Below, piece after piece: positions 1 through 8,625 of a stretch of DNA of 49,567 bases. Both the position numbers and the translations under genes were made by a program. The notes under the pieces are model-generated. The model saw nothing but the letters and a program-made list of their open reading frames with translations, was not told the DNA's origin and did no database searches. Numbering within the stretch: the first letter of the stretch is position 1; every line of letters starts with the position of its first letter. Location of the stretch: NCBI RefSeq assembly GCF_000175235.1, contig NZ_ACQT01000012.1:1-49567 (forward strand). Direction: 5' to 3'. The DNA is from Acidovorax delafieldii 2AN (GTDB lineage: Bacteria; Pseudomonadota; Gammaproteobacteria; Burkholderiales; Burkholderiaceae_C).

Positions 1-2
1 AG

Positions 3-383
3 CTCGTGCGGATCGCGCAGGAGACCGGCCGATCGGCCTGCGTTGCGGGGGGACTCAACCGCTGGGCCGCGGTGCACCGCCTCGATGCGGCGCGGATGTA
101 CCGCCTGGCGATCGAGGCCAACGCCATCGGCGAAAGCTTCCATGCCGTCGCCGAGCAAGGCATCGCTCTGCGGGACATTGCCACGCGGATCGGTCTGGGA
201 CTTGGGCTGCCGGTGGTGGACATCCCGCCCAGCGAAGCCCACGCGCACTTCGGCTGGTTTACGGATTTCGCGCGCATGGACGCTCCTGCGTCGAGCGCGT
301 GGACACGCCAGCGCCTGGGCTGGTCGCCCCGCCAGCCGGACTTGCTGGACAACCTCGCGCAGGCGGGCTATTTCGACGACTGA
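3..383 (+). CDS. 3' end of an SDR / NAD-dependent epimerase-like protein (5' truncated by window edge)
   Basis: The reading frame is open from the first bases and stops at TGA 381-383, so only the last 126 or so residues are visible. The GTG at position 6 is internal, not a real start. The visible part has the look of the C-terminal substrate-binding half of NAD-dependent epimerase or extended SDR proteins: an early segment around HRLDAARMYRLAIE, a following stretch on sugar or nucleotide-epimerase style 'AVAEQGIALRDIATRIG', and a final PRQPDLLDNL segment. The Rossmann nucleotide-binding part lies outside the window, so the substrate cannot be named. Assignment rests on my recognition of this tail pattern only. 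Confidence 0.55.
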   Translation, partial: LVRIAQETGRSACVAGGLNRWAAVHRLDAARMYRLAIEANAIGESFHAVAEQGIALRDIATRIGLGLGLPVVDIPPSEAHAHFGWFTDFARMDAPASSAWTRQRLGWSPRQPDLLDNLAQAGYFDD

Positions 384-929
384 CGGACCGAAAAGGGCCG
401 CGCCAGGCGGGCACTGGCGATGCCTTTTCGTTGCCCCGTTGCCCCGTTGCCCCGTTGCCTAGTGGTAACGGAAGAAAGGGGCCGCCCGCCCGAATCGCCA
501 CACCACACAGGCCCCTTGGCCAGACACCCCGGGGACGACAGAAGCGAAGCCGAACGTGGCGTCCACATGACCGAAGCCGGTCAGCGGCGCGGCAATGCAC
601 CGTCGGGGGTCCGTCGCTGCAGGGCACTGACCCACCCCTGTCTGCCTGGCGGCAGGCTATTCCAGACCACCCGGCGCAGCTGCGTCACTTCACCTTCCTC
701 TTTCAGACCCGGCGCGGATGCTGTGGGATGCCAACGCACCTGCGACCGGTGCAGGCCCACGCCGGGGCAGGCGGACGCTGTCGGCTCACGCGTGCAACGC
801 ATCACCAAGCACTTCCAGCGCCCGGCCGTCCAGCGCCTGCGACATATCGGCGGCATCCACCGCCTGTGCCAGAGCCAGCGTACCGCTGCGGGCAAACGAG
901 AGCGCGAGCATGCGCTGCACCGCAGCGAT
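384..929. other. Non-coding or decayed stretch, no supportable gene
   Basis: Several long open frames cross this stretch on both strands, but none gives a protein-like sequence; they are Arg/Pro/Ala-rich products of high GC. It carries an 8-bp tandem repeat near 430-460. On the minus strand, roughly 785-925, one frame gives a more protein-like segment (LALSFARSGTLALAQAVDAA) ending in a stop, perhaps a fragment of another gene; I do not recognise it. Confidence 0.5.
430..460. repeat. 8-bp tandem repeat (GTTGCCCC, nearly four units)
   Basis: The unit GTTGCCCC is repeated three full times (430-437, 438-445, 446-453) and once partially (454-459) with no mismatch. It lies just downstream of the SDR-like gene in non-coding sequence. 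Such repeats often vary in length by slippage, but no gene here would obviously be affected. Confidence 0.8.
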
Positions 930-1170
930 CACCAAGGGAGACCATCCCGCCCGTCGGGTCGCCCAGCAGCACATGCAGGCGTTGCGCAGCCGGATGCAGT
1001 CCACTGCCCAGAGGCTGGGCGAGCCCCGGCCCGACCAGCTCGCGGCGCAACTGGCGGTGCTGGTCAATGGCGCTTTTGTCAGTGCGGACCTGCTGGGTGC
1101 GGACGAGGCCACCGCGGTGCTGCTGCAGGCGCTCCATGCCCTGCTGGCCGGCGCGCAGGCTGCGCAGTGA
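930..1170 (+). pseudogene. C-terminal remnant of a TetR-family regulator
   Basis: Reading from about 930 in the frame that stops at 1168-1170 gives DHPARRVAQQHMQALRSR, then LADQL-like 'RPDQLAAQLAVLVNGAFVSA', then a final helix ending in LLAGAQAAQ. This order (His-Pro-Ala-Arg, long helix, 'QLAxLVxGA', last Ala-rich helix) matches the ligand/dimer domain of many TetR regulators. No helix-turn-helix DNA-binding domain is found upstream in any plus-strand frame: the same frame upstream is low-complexity Ser/Arg/Ala. So only the C-terminal half of the gene remains and it cannot work as a repressor. The break point is near 930-940. Confidence 0.55.
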
Positions 1171-1247
1171 ATCCAGGACGGGCGCCTTGCAAACCGCCCT
1201 CCAATACCAGCGCAGCACACACCCGGAGCGCTGAACAGGTAAAAAAA

Positions 1248-1271
1248 CCCTCGCCGTGCGCGAGGGCTTTT
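1248..1271 (-). terminator. Rho-independent terminator for pmbA (possibly bidirectional)
   Basis: A perfect 7-bp stem, CCCTCGC (1248-1254) with GCGAGGG (1260-1266), has a 5-nt loop. Seven A residues precede it on the plus strand, which is a T-run for minus-strand transcripts leaving pmbA. A CTTTT follows on the plus strand, so it may also stop rightward readthrough. Confidence 0.8.
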
Positions 1272-1309
1272 CGTGGCAACGGCCCGGAGGCCGCCCAGCG
1301 AGGGCCTGC

Positions 1310-2752
1310 TCAGCTGCCAGCCACCTTCATGCGGTTGACCAGAACCGAACCCACTGTTTTCGCACCGTAGTTGTAGGCATCGGCGCCCACGGCCTCGATA
1401 CCCTTGAACATCTCCTTGAGGTTGCCGGCGATGGTGATCTCGTGCACGGGAAACGCAATGCGGCCGTTCTCCACCCAGAAACCGCTGGCACCGCGCGAAT
1501 AGTCGCCCGTCACGTAGTTCACGCCCTGGCCCATCAGTTCCACCACGAACAGGCCCGTGCCCAGCTTCTGCAGCATGGCGTCCAGATCGTCGCTGGCCTG
1601 TGTGAGGCATGAGGCCATCACCAGGTTGTGCGAGCCTCCGGCGTTGCCCGTGGTCTTCATGCCCAGCTTGCGGGCCGAGTAGCTGCTGAGGAAGTAGCCC
1701 TGCACGCGACCGCCCTGCACCACCTTGCGCGGCGCCACGCGCACGCCTTCCTCGTCGAACGGCGAGCTGCCCTTGCCGCGCAGCACAAAGGGATCTTCGA
1801 GGATGTCGATGTGCTTGGGGAAAACCATCTTGCCCAGCGAGTCGAGCAGGAAACTGCTTTTACGGTACAGCGCGCCTCCACTGATCGCCTGCACAAAACC
1901 GCCCAGCAGGCCTGCAGCCAGCGATGACTCGAACAGCACCGGGCACTGGGTGGTAGGGATCTTGCGGCTGCCCAGCCGGCTCAGCGCACGCTGGGCGGCA
2001 TAGCGGCCCACGGCTTCGGGCGACGCGAGTTCGGCCGCATCGCGCATCGAGCTGTACCAGGCATCGCGTTGCATCTCGGCATTGCGGCCCGGCAACGAGG
2101 CGATGGGTGACACCGAGAAGCTGTGGCGCGAGCTGGCGTAGCCCCCGCGAAAACCGCGCGTATGGGCGCTGAAGAAATGGCTTTGCTGGGCCGACACGCC
2201 TGCACCTTCGCTGTTGGTGATGCGGCGATGGGTCTTGAAAGCGGCAGCCTCGCAGGCCTTGGCCAGCTGCGCCGCCTCTTCGCTGGTGATGGCCCAGGGG
2301 TGGAACAAATCGAGGTCGCGGTGTGTATCGGCCGGGGCGATATCGGCCTCATCGGGCAGGCCCGCCATGGGGTCTTCGGCGGTGAAGCGGGCAATGTCGT
2401 AGGCTGCCTGCACGGTCTGCTCGATGGCCTTGTCCGAGAAATCGGAGGTACTGGCGTTGCCCCGGCGATTGCCGATGTAGACCGTCACGCCCAACGACTT
2501 ATCGCGGTTGCGCTCGACGTTTTCCAGCTCGCCCTTGCGCACGCTGACCGACAGGCCACAGCCCTCGGAGGCCTCGGCCCCGGCGTCGGTGGCGCCCAGC
2601 TTTTTGGCGTGCGCCAGGGCGCGGTCCACCAAGGCCTCAAAAAACGGTCGGCTGTAGCTGAAGCCGCTGTCGGGGGTGCGGGTGGTGGCGGGGGCTTGCG
2701 CGGCAGCCCGGGCGCCTGTGGGGCGCGCGGCGCGGGTGGAGGGTTTGTTCAT
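1310..2752 (-). CDS. pmbA: PmbA/TldE metalloprotease-family protein
   Basis: This 480-residue protein matches PmbA/TldE along its length (E. coli PmbA is about 450 residues). Visible family segments include an N-terminal 'GCGLSVSVRKGELENVE', a middle 'TNSEGAGVSA' and a C-terminal region with 'TGNAGGSHNLVM' and 'TGDYSRGASGFWVENG'. In the known TldD/TldE complex, TldD carries the zinc HExxxH motif and TldE does not; none is seen here. The complex processes peptide precursors and degrades some antitoxins. The ATG at 2750-2752 was chosen because conserved sequence starts soon after; a further upstream in-frame ATG (2845) would run through the divergent darP start. The gene is divergent from darP with a 76-bp shared promoter region. 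Confidence 0.93.
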   Translation of the reverse strand: MNKPSTRAARPTGARAAAQAPATTRTPDSGFSYSRPFFEALVDRALAHAKKLGATDAGAEASEGCGLSVSVRKGELENVERNRDKSLGVTVYIGNRRGNASTSDFSDKAIEQTVQAAYDIARFTAEDPMAGLPDEADIAPADTHRDLDLFHPWAITSEEAAQLAKACEAAAFKTHRRITNSEGAGVSAQQSHFFSAHTRGFRGGYASSRHSFSVSPIASLPGRNAEMQRDAWYSSMRDAAELASPEAVGRYAAQRALSRLGSRKIPTTQCPVLFESSLAAGLLGGFVQAISGGALYRKSSFLLDSLGKMVFPKHIDILEDPFVLRGKGSSPFDEEGVRVAPRKVVQGGRVQGYFLSSYSARKLGMKTTGNAGGSHNLVMASCLTQASDDLDAMLQKLGTGLFVVELMGQGVNYVTGDYSRGASGFWVENGRIAFPVHEITIAGNLKEMFKGIEAVGADAYNYGAKTVGSVLVNRMKVAGS

Positions 2753-2828
2753 AGCGGCGGCTATGATACTTGCCGCTGTGGCGCCGCCCTGTTTCATCCT
2801 TCTGCGCCCCCTATCTTTGCCCCCACCC

Positions 2829-3494
2829 ATGTCACGCAAACCCAAAAAAGGCTACTTTGTGCGAGGCCAGTTCGTTGCCGAAGGCAGCGAGATGGACATT
2901 CAGCTCAAGGCCGAACTCAAAGGCACGACCGATGCCAGTCGCACCGATCTCAAACGCGAAAGCGACGAACTGCAAGACCTGGGCAAGGAACTTCTGACGC
3001 TGCGCGCCGACCTGTTCGACGCCGTGGGCCTGCCCGACAAGCTGGTGGAGGCGCTGGCCGAGGCCAAGCGCATCACCAACTTCGAAGGCAAACGCCGCCA
3101 GATGCAATACGTGGGCAAGCTCATGCGCAAGCTCGAACCCGAAATCGTGCTGGCTGCACGCCAGGCGCTGGAAGAGCAGCACAAGGGCTCGGCCACCGAA
3201 AAGCTCACGCTGCACCTGGCCGAGCACTGGCGCGACCGCCTCATTGCCGACGACGGCGCCCTGGCCCCCTGGATGGCCGAGCACCCCGACACCGACACCC
3301 AGCAATTGCGCGCCCTGATTCGCCAGGCCCGCAAGGATGCGCCCCCAGCCGACAAGGCCGCGGTATCGCAAGGCCTTGCCCCGCGCAAAGGCCGCGCCTA
3401 TCGCGAACTGTTCCAGCTGGTGCGCGAGCACCTGGGTGGCGCACCCGATCCCGATGACGATGAACAGTCCGAGGAAGAAGACCACGATGAATGA
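2829..3494 (+). CDS. darP: DarP/YjgA, 50S ribosomal subunit assembly factor (DUF615)
   Basis: The 221-residue product starts MSRKPKKGYFVRGQFV and is rich in charged helical sequence, as in YjgA/DarP, which binds late pre-50S particles near the peptidyl-transferase centre. Characteristic segments are 'MDIQLKAELKG', 'ALAEAKRITNFEGKRRQMQY' and 'HWRDRLIADD'. A very acidic tail (DPDDDEQSEEEDHDE) ends the protein. The start at 2829 is supported by the family N-terminus; the upstream open frame is antisense to pmbA's 5' end. Its stop overlaps the start of mog by 8 bp, so the two are probably translationally coupled. Confidence 0.93.
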   Translation: MSRKPKKGYFVRGQFVAEGSEMDIQLKAELKGTTDASRTDLKRESDELQDLGKELLTLRADLFDAVGLPDKLVEALAEAKRITNFEGKRRQMQYVGKLMRKLEPEIVLAARQALEEQHKGSATEKLTLHLAEHWRDRLIADDGALAPWMAEHPDTDTQQLRALIRQARKDAPPADKAAVSQGLAPRKGRAYRELFQLVREHLGGAPDPDDDEQSEEEDHDE

Positions 3495-4089
3495 AACAGC
3501 CCACGACCCGGTGAAGATCGGCATCGTTTCGATCAGCGACCGCGCCAGCTCCGGCGTTTACGAGGACAAGGGCCTGCCCGCGCTGCAGGAATGGCTCACG
3601 CGCGCGCTCCAGAACCCCATCACTTTCGAGCCGCGCCTGATCCCTGACGAGCAGGACACCATCAGCGCCACGCTGGTTGCGCTGGTCAATGAAGGCTGCA
3701 GCCTGGTGCTGACCACCGGTGGCACCGGACCCGCGCTGCGCGATGTGACACCCGAGGCCACGCTGGCCGTGGCACACAAGGAAATGCCGGGGTTTGGCGA
3801 GCAGATGCGCCAGATTTCGCTGCGCTTTGTGCCCACCGCGATCCTCTCGCGCCAGGTGGCCGTGGTGCGCGACCAGAGCCTCATCATCAACCTGCCCGGC
3901 CAGCCCAAGGCCATCGCCGAGACGCTGGAAGGCCTCAAGGACGCTGCCGGCCAGCAGCTCGTGCCAGGCATCTTCGCCGCCGTGCCCTACTGCATCGACC
4001 TGATCGGCGGGCCCTATCTGGAAACCCACGACGCCGTGTGCAAGGCCTTCCGGCCCAAGAACGCGGTGCGGCAACCGCGCAGCGCGTAA
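3487..4089 (+). CDS. mog: Molybdopterin adenylyltransferase (Mog)
   Basis: The 200-residue protein is a Mog/MoaB-fold enzyme that adenylates molybdopterin before molybdenum insertion. The N-terminal strand 'KIGIVSISDRASSG', the molybdopterin-binding loop TTGGTGPA at residues 76-83 followed by RDVTPEA, and 'SLIINLPGQPKAI' are the family signatures. The length fits E. coli Mog (195). The ATG at 3487 overlaps the darP stop by 8 bp, so it is the second gene of a darP–mog pair. No other molybdenum cofactor gene is in the window. Confidence 0.92.
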   Translation: MNETAHDPVKIGIVSISDRASSGVYEDKGLPALQEWLTRALQNPITFEPRLIPDEQDTISATLVALVNEGCSLVLTTGGTGPALRDVTPEATLAVAHKEMPGFGEQMRQISLRFVPTAILSRQVAVVRDQSLIINLPGQPKAIAETLEGLKDAAGQQLVPGIFAAVPYCIDLIGGPYLETHDAVCKAFRPKNAVRQPRSA

Positions 4090-4405
4090 AGAAACTGCCA
4101 AGTTCACCTGTAGCGCTTATGCCATGGGCGCCTGCAGCTATATATTCAAGAGCGTTCACGCACCACCTTCGCCTTCGCCTTCGCGGCGCCGAGCGCCCGT
4201 GCGCTGGCACGGCCAAGCAACGCTACCGCGGGGCCAGGCGTTCGCCTGGTCAAGGCGGCCGCATTGCGCCAGAACGATGGTGGCACGGCCAGACAATCAG
4301 TCCGCCAATTACTTGATCTGAAGCAAGATTGGCTGCGAACCACTTGCCACGGCCAGGGTCTCGGACGTAGCCTCGGGTTTTCCCTCAACTGCTCAAGGAG
4401 AGCCC
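4090..4405. other. Intergenic region holding a copy of a short dispersed repeat
   Basis: No protein-like frame is present. At 4107-4118 is the sequence CCTGTAGCGCTT, which recurs inside trmJ at 8280-8291 with similar flanks (a following TATGCC/TGTCC and an ATAGC/TATAT arm). I take this as a short interspersed repeat of the kind common in Comamonadaceae; the rest of the gap holds only the promoter and leader of the alcohol dehydrogenase gene, ending in the ribosome-binding site AAGGAG near 4396. Confidence 0.5.
4107..4118 (+). repeat. Core of a short interspersed repeat, copy 1
   Basis: Twelve bases are identical to 8280-8291, which lies inside trmJ. The copies share weaker similarity for roughly 40 bp on the right side. 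Family membership is my recognition of the TAGCGCTT-centred repeats of this bacterial group. Confidence 0.4.
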
Positions 4406-5506
4406 ATGTCCGCACGCATGAAAGCCGCCGTCTTTGTCGAGCCGGGTCGCATCGAGCTGGTCGACAAGCCCATCCCCGACGTGGGCCCCAATGACGCATT
4501 GGTGCGCATCACCACCACCACCATCTGCGGCACGGACGTGCACATCCTCAAGGGCGAGTACCCGGTGGCCAAGGGCCTGACCGTGGGGCACGAGCCCGTG
4601 GGCGTGATCGAGAAGCTGGGCAGTGCCGTGCAGGGTTACCAGGAAGGCCAGCGCGTGATCGCCGGCGCCATCTGCCCCAACTTCAACTCGTATGCCGCAC
4701 AGGACGGAGCGCCGTCGCAGGACGGCAGCTATCTGATACCGCAGGGCCTGTGCGGCTGCCATGGTTTCAAGGCCACCGCCGGCTGGCGCTTTGGCAACCT
4801 CATCGACGGCACCCAGGCCGAATATGTGCTGGTGCCCGATGCGCAGGCCAATCTGGCTCCCATCCCCGATGGGCTGACCGACGAGCAGGTCCTGATGTGC
4901 CCCGACATCATGTCCACCGGTTTCAAGGGCGCGGAAAATGCCAACATCCGCATCGGCGACACGGTGGTGGTGTTCGCGCAGGGCCCCATCGGCCTGTGTG
5001 CCACGGCGGGCGCCCGTCTGCTGGGCGCCACGACCATCATTGCCGTGGACGGCAACGACCACCGCCTGGGCATCTCGCAAAAGATGGGGGCCGATGTCAC
5101 GCTGAATTTCAAGAACTGCGATGTCGTCGATGAGATCATGAAGATCACCGGCGGCCGTGGCGCCGACTCGGCCATCGAGGCACTGGGCACGCAGGCCACG
5201 TTTGAATCGGCGCTGCGCTCCGTCAAGCCCGGCGGCACGCTGTCGAGCCTGGGCGTCTATTCGAGCGATCTGAAGATTCCCTTGTCGGCCTTTGCGGCCG
5301 GATTGGGCGACCACAAGATCAACACGGCCCTGTGCCCCGGCGGCAAGGAGCGCATGCGCCGCCTGATGAACGTGGTGGCCTCCAGCCGCGTCGATCTGGG
5401 CGTGCTGGTCACGCACCACTACAAGCTGGACGACATCGTGGTGGCCTACGACCTGTTTGCCAACCAGCGTGATGGCGTGCTGAAGGTGGCGATCAAGCCG
5501 CACTGA
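4406..5506 (+). CDS. Zinc-dependent NAD(P) secondary alcohol dehydrogenase
   Basis: This 366-residue medium-chain dehydrogenase oxidises or reduces an alcohol/carbonyl pair. The catalytic zinc ligands are Cys41 (TICGTDVHI), His62 with Glu63 (GHEPVG), and the Asp of CPDIMSTGF. The four-cysteine structural-zinc lobe is missing, which is typical of the isopropanol/secondary alcohol dehydrogenases of clostridia and Thermoanaerobacter. The nucleotide fold begins at VVVFAQGPIGL. A clear AAGGAG lies about 8 bases upstream of the ATG. A strong hairpin terminator follows directly, so it is a single-gene unit. The natural substrate is not readable from sequence. Confidence 0.88.
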   Translation: MSARMKAAVFVEPGRIELVDKPIPDVGPNDALVRITTTTICGTDVHILKGEYPVAKGLTVGHEPVGVIEKLGSAVQGYQEGQRVIAGAICPNFNSYAAQDGAPSQDGSYLIPQGLCGCHGFKATAGWRFGNLIDGTQAEYVLVPDAQANLAPIPDGLTDEQVLMCPDIMSTGFKGAENANIRIGDTVVVFAQGPIGLCATAGARLLGATTIIAVDGNDHRLGISQKMGADVTLNFKNCDVVDEIMKITGGRGADSAIEALGTQATFESALRSVKPGGTLSSLGVYSSDLKIPLSAFAAGLGDHKINTALCPGGKERMRRLMNVVASSRVDLGVLVTHHYKLDDIVVAYDLFANQRDGVLKVAIKPH

Positions 5507-5528
5507 TCCACGCAAAAACGGTTTGCCC

Positions 5529-5562
5529 AAACGCCCCGCAGCAGGCATGCTGCGGGGCGTTT
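5529..5562 (+). terminator. Strong hairpin terminator after the alcohol dehydrogenase gene
   Basis: A perfect 15-bp stem (5529-5543 with 5548-5562) encloses a GGCA loop. The stem is GC-rich in the middle and ends in AAA/TTT, which gives a short T-run on the plus strand. Confidence 0.85.
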
Positions 5563-5595
5563 GCACATCTCCCACCCATTTTTACCAGCCGTCCC

Positions 5596-6636
5596 ATGAA
5601 GACCTCCCTGCTGCTGGCGCCCGTGCATCTGGCCTTGCTGGCGCTGTTCGTCACCCTGTACTGGCGCAACCGGTCGATGAAGCGGCGCCAGGACACGCTG
5701 GTCGATCAACTGCACGGTCAGCGCTACTGGCGCGTCAATCTGGCAAGCCCCGCGTTTTTCAGGAAGTGGCTGCGCCTCATGCCCTTTGAAGCCAAGGGCG
5801 TTCTGATCGACGAAGGAGACCACCTGCGCATCACCGGCTTCTGGCTCAAGGGCGCACGCCATTTCGACTCGCGCATCGCTCGCAGCCAATGCGGCGTTGA
5901 ATGGCTGGGCAACCGCACGCTTCGGGCCGGCAACCTGCACTGGGCCCAGCTCACCACGCCCAAGGGACCCGTGCTGTTTTGTGCGGACACGGGCATGAAC
6001 GCCCTGCCCTCCCGCGAGGCTTTGGCCGACATCTTCCGCTCGGCGTTTCCGGCCACGCCCCTTGATGTGCAACAAACGCGCGACTTTGCACTGGAAAAAA
6101 GCGCGCGCAGCCTGGCGGTCATGACACTCTTTTTTGGACTGCTGCTGTTTGCGTTGCTCGACACCTTCGTGGTTTCACACTTCGAGTTGATGGACGCTCA
6201 GATCATGGCCATCCTCACCCACCCCGTGACATGGATGGGTGCCGTGGCGGCTCTTGCGGCCTGCGGCATGGGCGTGTACCGCTTTTTGCTGGCCGGCCAG
6301 GTGCCCGCGCGCGAGTCGATGGTGCTTGCGCTCATGCTGGGCTGGACCCTGCTGGGCGCTGCGCTGCCCGCCGCCAAGCGGATCGACCAGTTTCTGGCCA
6401 CGGCACCCACGCAAAACCACACCTACCGCATCATCCAGGTGGCCCATCTGGCGCCCAAGGACAAGGTGCTGGGTTTGCCCGCTTTGCGCTTTCCCCGGGC
6501 CCGGGACTACTGGCAACAGTTCCCCGTGGGCAGCGAATACGCCATACCGCTGCTGCGCGGCCCCCTGGGGCTGTGGCAGCTCGATCACTCGGTGTTCGAC
6601 AAACCCCTGGTGGCCTTCTACGAAAAACAGCCTTAG
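5596..6636 (+). CDS. Unknown inner-membrane protein with four predicted membrane segments
   Basis: I do not recognise this 346-residue protein. Hydrophobic segments are visible at about residues 4-22, 172-193, 211-232 and 241-259. Between the first two lies a soluble region of about 150 residues; the last 85 residues are soluble too, with 'YRIIQVAHLAPKDKVLGLPA' followed by a motif-poor tail. The layout suggests an anchored protein with two globular parts. Start ATG 5596 begins directly with the hydrophobic segment. It stands alone between a terminator and the cysE region, on the plus strand, and its base composition is like its neighbours, so it seems a native gene. Confidence 0.8.
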   Translation: MKTSLLLAPVHLALLALFVTLYWRNRSMKRRQDTLVDQLHGQRYWRVNLASPAFFRKWLRLMPFEAKGVLIDEGDHLRITGFWLKGARHFDSRIARSQCGVEWLGNRTLRAGNLHWAQLTTPKGPVLFCADTGMNALPSREALADIFRSAFPATPLDVQQTRDFALEKSARSLAVMTLFFGLLLFALLDTFVVSHFELMDAQIMAILTHPVTWMGAVAALAACGMGVYRFLLAGQVPARESMVLALMLGWTLLGAALPAAKRIDQFLATAPTQNHTYRIIQVAHLAPKDKVLGLPALRFPRARDYWQQFPVGSEYAIPLLRGPLGLWQLDHSVFDKPLVAFYEKQP

Positions 6637-7005
6637 GGCTGAGATCGTGCGGATGCATCGCGCGCTCGCGCCGGGCGCAACGCGGGGCACCAATCAAGCA
6701 CTTGTGCAACCCGTCAGTTGGCGCGGCAGGGCTTGGCGGCGGATGATGCCTGAAACCAGGTTAGCGGCGACGCAACGATGAAGCCTCCGCAAACAGCACG
6801 ACTGCATGAGCGGGCTGTGGTCTGGTGCGCGCGAGGCACGGTTTTACGCCAGAGTTGGAGCGATACGGCGCGCCTTGGCACACACCAGAGTGACCGGTTG
6901 CCCGACGCGTTCGCGGGGGGCCCGTGAGCACGGCACTGCTGGCGTTGCCGAACCGGAAGATTCCCCCCGAGGCAGGGCACCAACGCCGGCGCCGCCTTGC
7001 CGACC
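6637..7005. other. Intergenic region between convergent genes, nothing recognised
   Basis: Open frames on both strands here give Arg/Ala-rich sequence without protein-like character. No clear terminator with a T-run was found for either the membrane-protein gene or cysE. Confidence 0.5.
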
Positions 7006-7785
7006 CTACTTGCCCACCAGTTCGTTGAGCTTGCCGGCCTCGAACTGTTCCTTGAGCGCCGCGTCGCAGGGCACGCAGTCGCGCGTCTGCTGGGTGGCCG
7101 ACAGTTTCTCGATGGCTTGCCACAGCAGCGCGATCTGGTGCTCTTGCGACGAGGCGTTGTCGATCAGGCCCCGCATGGCCTGCGAGAGCGGGTCGTCTTC
7201 CTGCGTGATGCCATAGGCCGTGAACTTGCGCGGCTGCTGCGGCTCGGTCACGTCAGCGCTCTGGCCTTCCTTGGAAGGAATGATGCGCGCCGGGATACCC
7301 ACCGCCGTGGCGCCTGCGGGCACGGGCTTGATGACCACGGCGTTGCTGCCGATCTTGGCGCCATCTCCCACCTCAAAGCCGCCCAGCACCTTGGCGCCAG
7401 CGCTCACCACCACATCCTTGCCCAGCGTGGGGTGCCGCTTGGCGCCCTTGTAAAGCGACGTGCCGCCCAGCGTGACGCCCTGGTAGATGGTGCAGCCGTC
7501 GCCGATTTCGGCCGTCTCGCCCACCACCACGCCCATGGCGTGGTCGAAGAACACGCGCTCGCCGAGCTTGGCACCTGGATGGATCTCGATGCCCGTGAAC
7601 CAGCGCGCAAAGTGCGAAATGAAGCGCCCCAGCCACTTCAAGCCATGACCCCAGCACCAGTGCGCCGGCCGGTGCAGCCACACGGCGTGCAGACCGGGGT
7701 AGCAGGTGATCACCTCCCAGGTGCTGCGGGCAGCGGGGTCGCGATCAAGGATGCACTGGATGTCGGAACGCAGGCGGGCAAGCAT
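7006..7785 (-). CDS. cysE: Serine O-acetyltransferase
   Basis: The 259-residue enzyme makes O-acetylserine from serine and acetyl-CoA, the first step of cysteine synthesis. The left-handed beta-helix hexapeptide region is clear from [17 protein letters not shown] through [13 protein letters not shown], with the catalytic His of FFDHAMG and the His of KRHPTLGKD. The N-terminal helical domain is short, as in the EpsC-like enzymes, and a C-terminal extension of about 75 residues follows the helix. Start ATG 7785 fits the usual [10 protein letters not shown] beginning. It follows trmJ by 33 bp on the same strand, so the two are probably one operon. Confidence 0.94.
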   Translation of the reverse strand: MLARLRSDIQCILDRDPAARSTWEVITCYPGLHAVWLHRPAHWCWGHGLKWLGRFISHFARWFTGIEIHPGAKLGERVFFDHAMGVVVGETAEIGDGCTIYQGVTLGGTSLYKGAKRHPTLGKDVVVSAGAKVLGGFEVGDGAKIGSNAVVIKPVPAGATAVGIPARIIPSKEGQSADVTEPQQPRKFTAYGITQEDDPLSQAMRGLIDNASSQEHQIALLWQAIEKLSATQQTRDCVPCDAALKEQFEAGKLNELVGK

Positions 7786-7818
7786 GGCTTCGTTGTTCTT
7801 GGAATTTGGAAATGCAGT

Positions 7819-8625
7819 CTAGCGCTTTGCCTGCGCCGCCTCGATCATGGCCTTGGCGACACCTCGCAGGATGTGGATTTCTTCGGCGCCCAGTTGCGCG
7901 CGGTTGAAAAGCTGGTTCAGGCGCGGCATCAGCTTCTTGGGTGCGGCGGGATCGAGAAAGCCAATGGCGGCCAGTGCCTGCTCCCAATGGGCCAGCATGC
8001 CGGCCACCTGCGCGGCATCGGCCTGCACGCGATCGGGGGTGGCCGCTTGCACCGCAAACCCGCCCAGCGCCTGGCGCCATTCGTAGGCAACCACCTGAAT
8101 GGCGGCGCCGAGGTTGAGCGAGCCAAACCGGGGATTGGTGGGAATGGAGAGCGCCACGTGGCAGCGGTACACGTCCTCGTTGGCCATGCCGAAGCGTTCG
8201 GAGCCAAAAAGAAAGGCGACGCCCGCCTCGGCACCCGCCGCCTCGGGGCCTGCGGCGTCAGGATTTGAAGCATTTTGTGCCTGTAGCGCTTGTCCATTGA
8301 GCGTCGCCCGCTCTCTTTTCAATAGCATTTCGAAGTGTGCACGCGGGGCCGCCGTGGGCGGACCAAAGTCGCGCGGCGTCATGGCCGTGGCACACAGGTG
8401 GCTCATGCCGTCAAGCGCTTCGTCCAGGGTGGCGACGATGCGCGCGTTCTCCAGCACGTCGAGGGCGCCGCTGGCGCGCTGGATGGTTTCCTCGCGCCGC
8501 AGCACGTTGGGCCAGCGCGGAGCCACCAGCACCAGATCGTCAAAACCCATGGTCTTCATGGCGCGGGCGGCGGCGCCCACATTGCCGGCGTGGCTGGTCT
8601 GGATGAGGATGAAACGGGTGCGCAT
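7819..8625 (-). CDS. trmJ: tRNA (cytidine/uridine-2'-O-)-methyltransferase TrmJ
   Basis: This 268-residue SPOUT methyltransferase modifies the 2'-O of position 32 in tRNA anticodon loops. The family N-terminus FILIQTSHAGNVGAAARAMK, then MGFDDLVLVAPR, the FLFGSERFGMANEDV loop and the knot motif 'IPTNPRFGSLNLGAAIQ' are all present. ATG 8625 was chosen because this N-terminus begins there. Between RAHFEML and GVAFLFG lies an unusual insertion of about 33 residues (KRERATLNGQALQAQNASNP and an Ala/Glu/Gly run) that coincides with a copy of a dispersed repeat, copy 1 of which is at 4107. It is the first gene of the trmJ–cysE unit. Confidence 0.93.
   Translation of the reverse strand: MRTRFILIQTSHAGNVGAAARAMKTMGFDDLVLVAPRWPNVLRREETIQRASGALDVLENARIVATLDEALDGMSHLCATAMTPRDFGPPTAAPRAHFEMLLKRERATLNGQALQAQNASNPDAAGPEAAGAEAGVAFLFGSERFGMANEDVYRCHVALSIPTNPRFGSLNLGAAIQVVAYEWRQALGGFAVQAATPDRVQADAAQVAGMLAHWEQALAAIGFLDPAAPKKLMPRLNQLFNRAQLGAEEIHILRGVAKAMIEAAQAKR
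8280..8291 (+). repeat. Core of a short interspersed repeat, copy 2, inside trmJ
   Basis: CCTGTAGCGCTT here is identical to 4107-4118 and is followed by TGTCCATTGAGCG, typical of these repeats. On the minus strand it is translated as part of an extra segment of TrmJ, without a frameshift. Confidence 0.45.

Noticed and set aside
2123-3457. A 444-codon plus-strand open frame across pmbA and darP
   Set aside because: It is antisense to pmbA and out of frame with darP, and its sequence is GC-driven Ala/Gly/Arg. Both real genes are clear.
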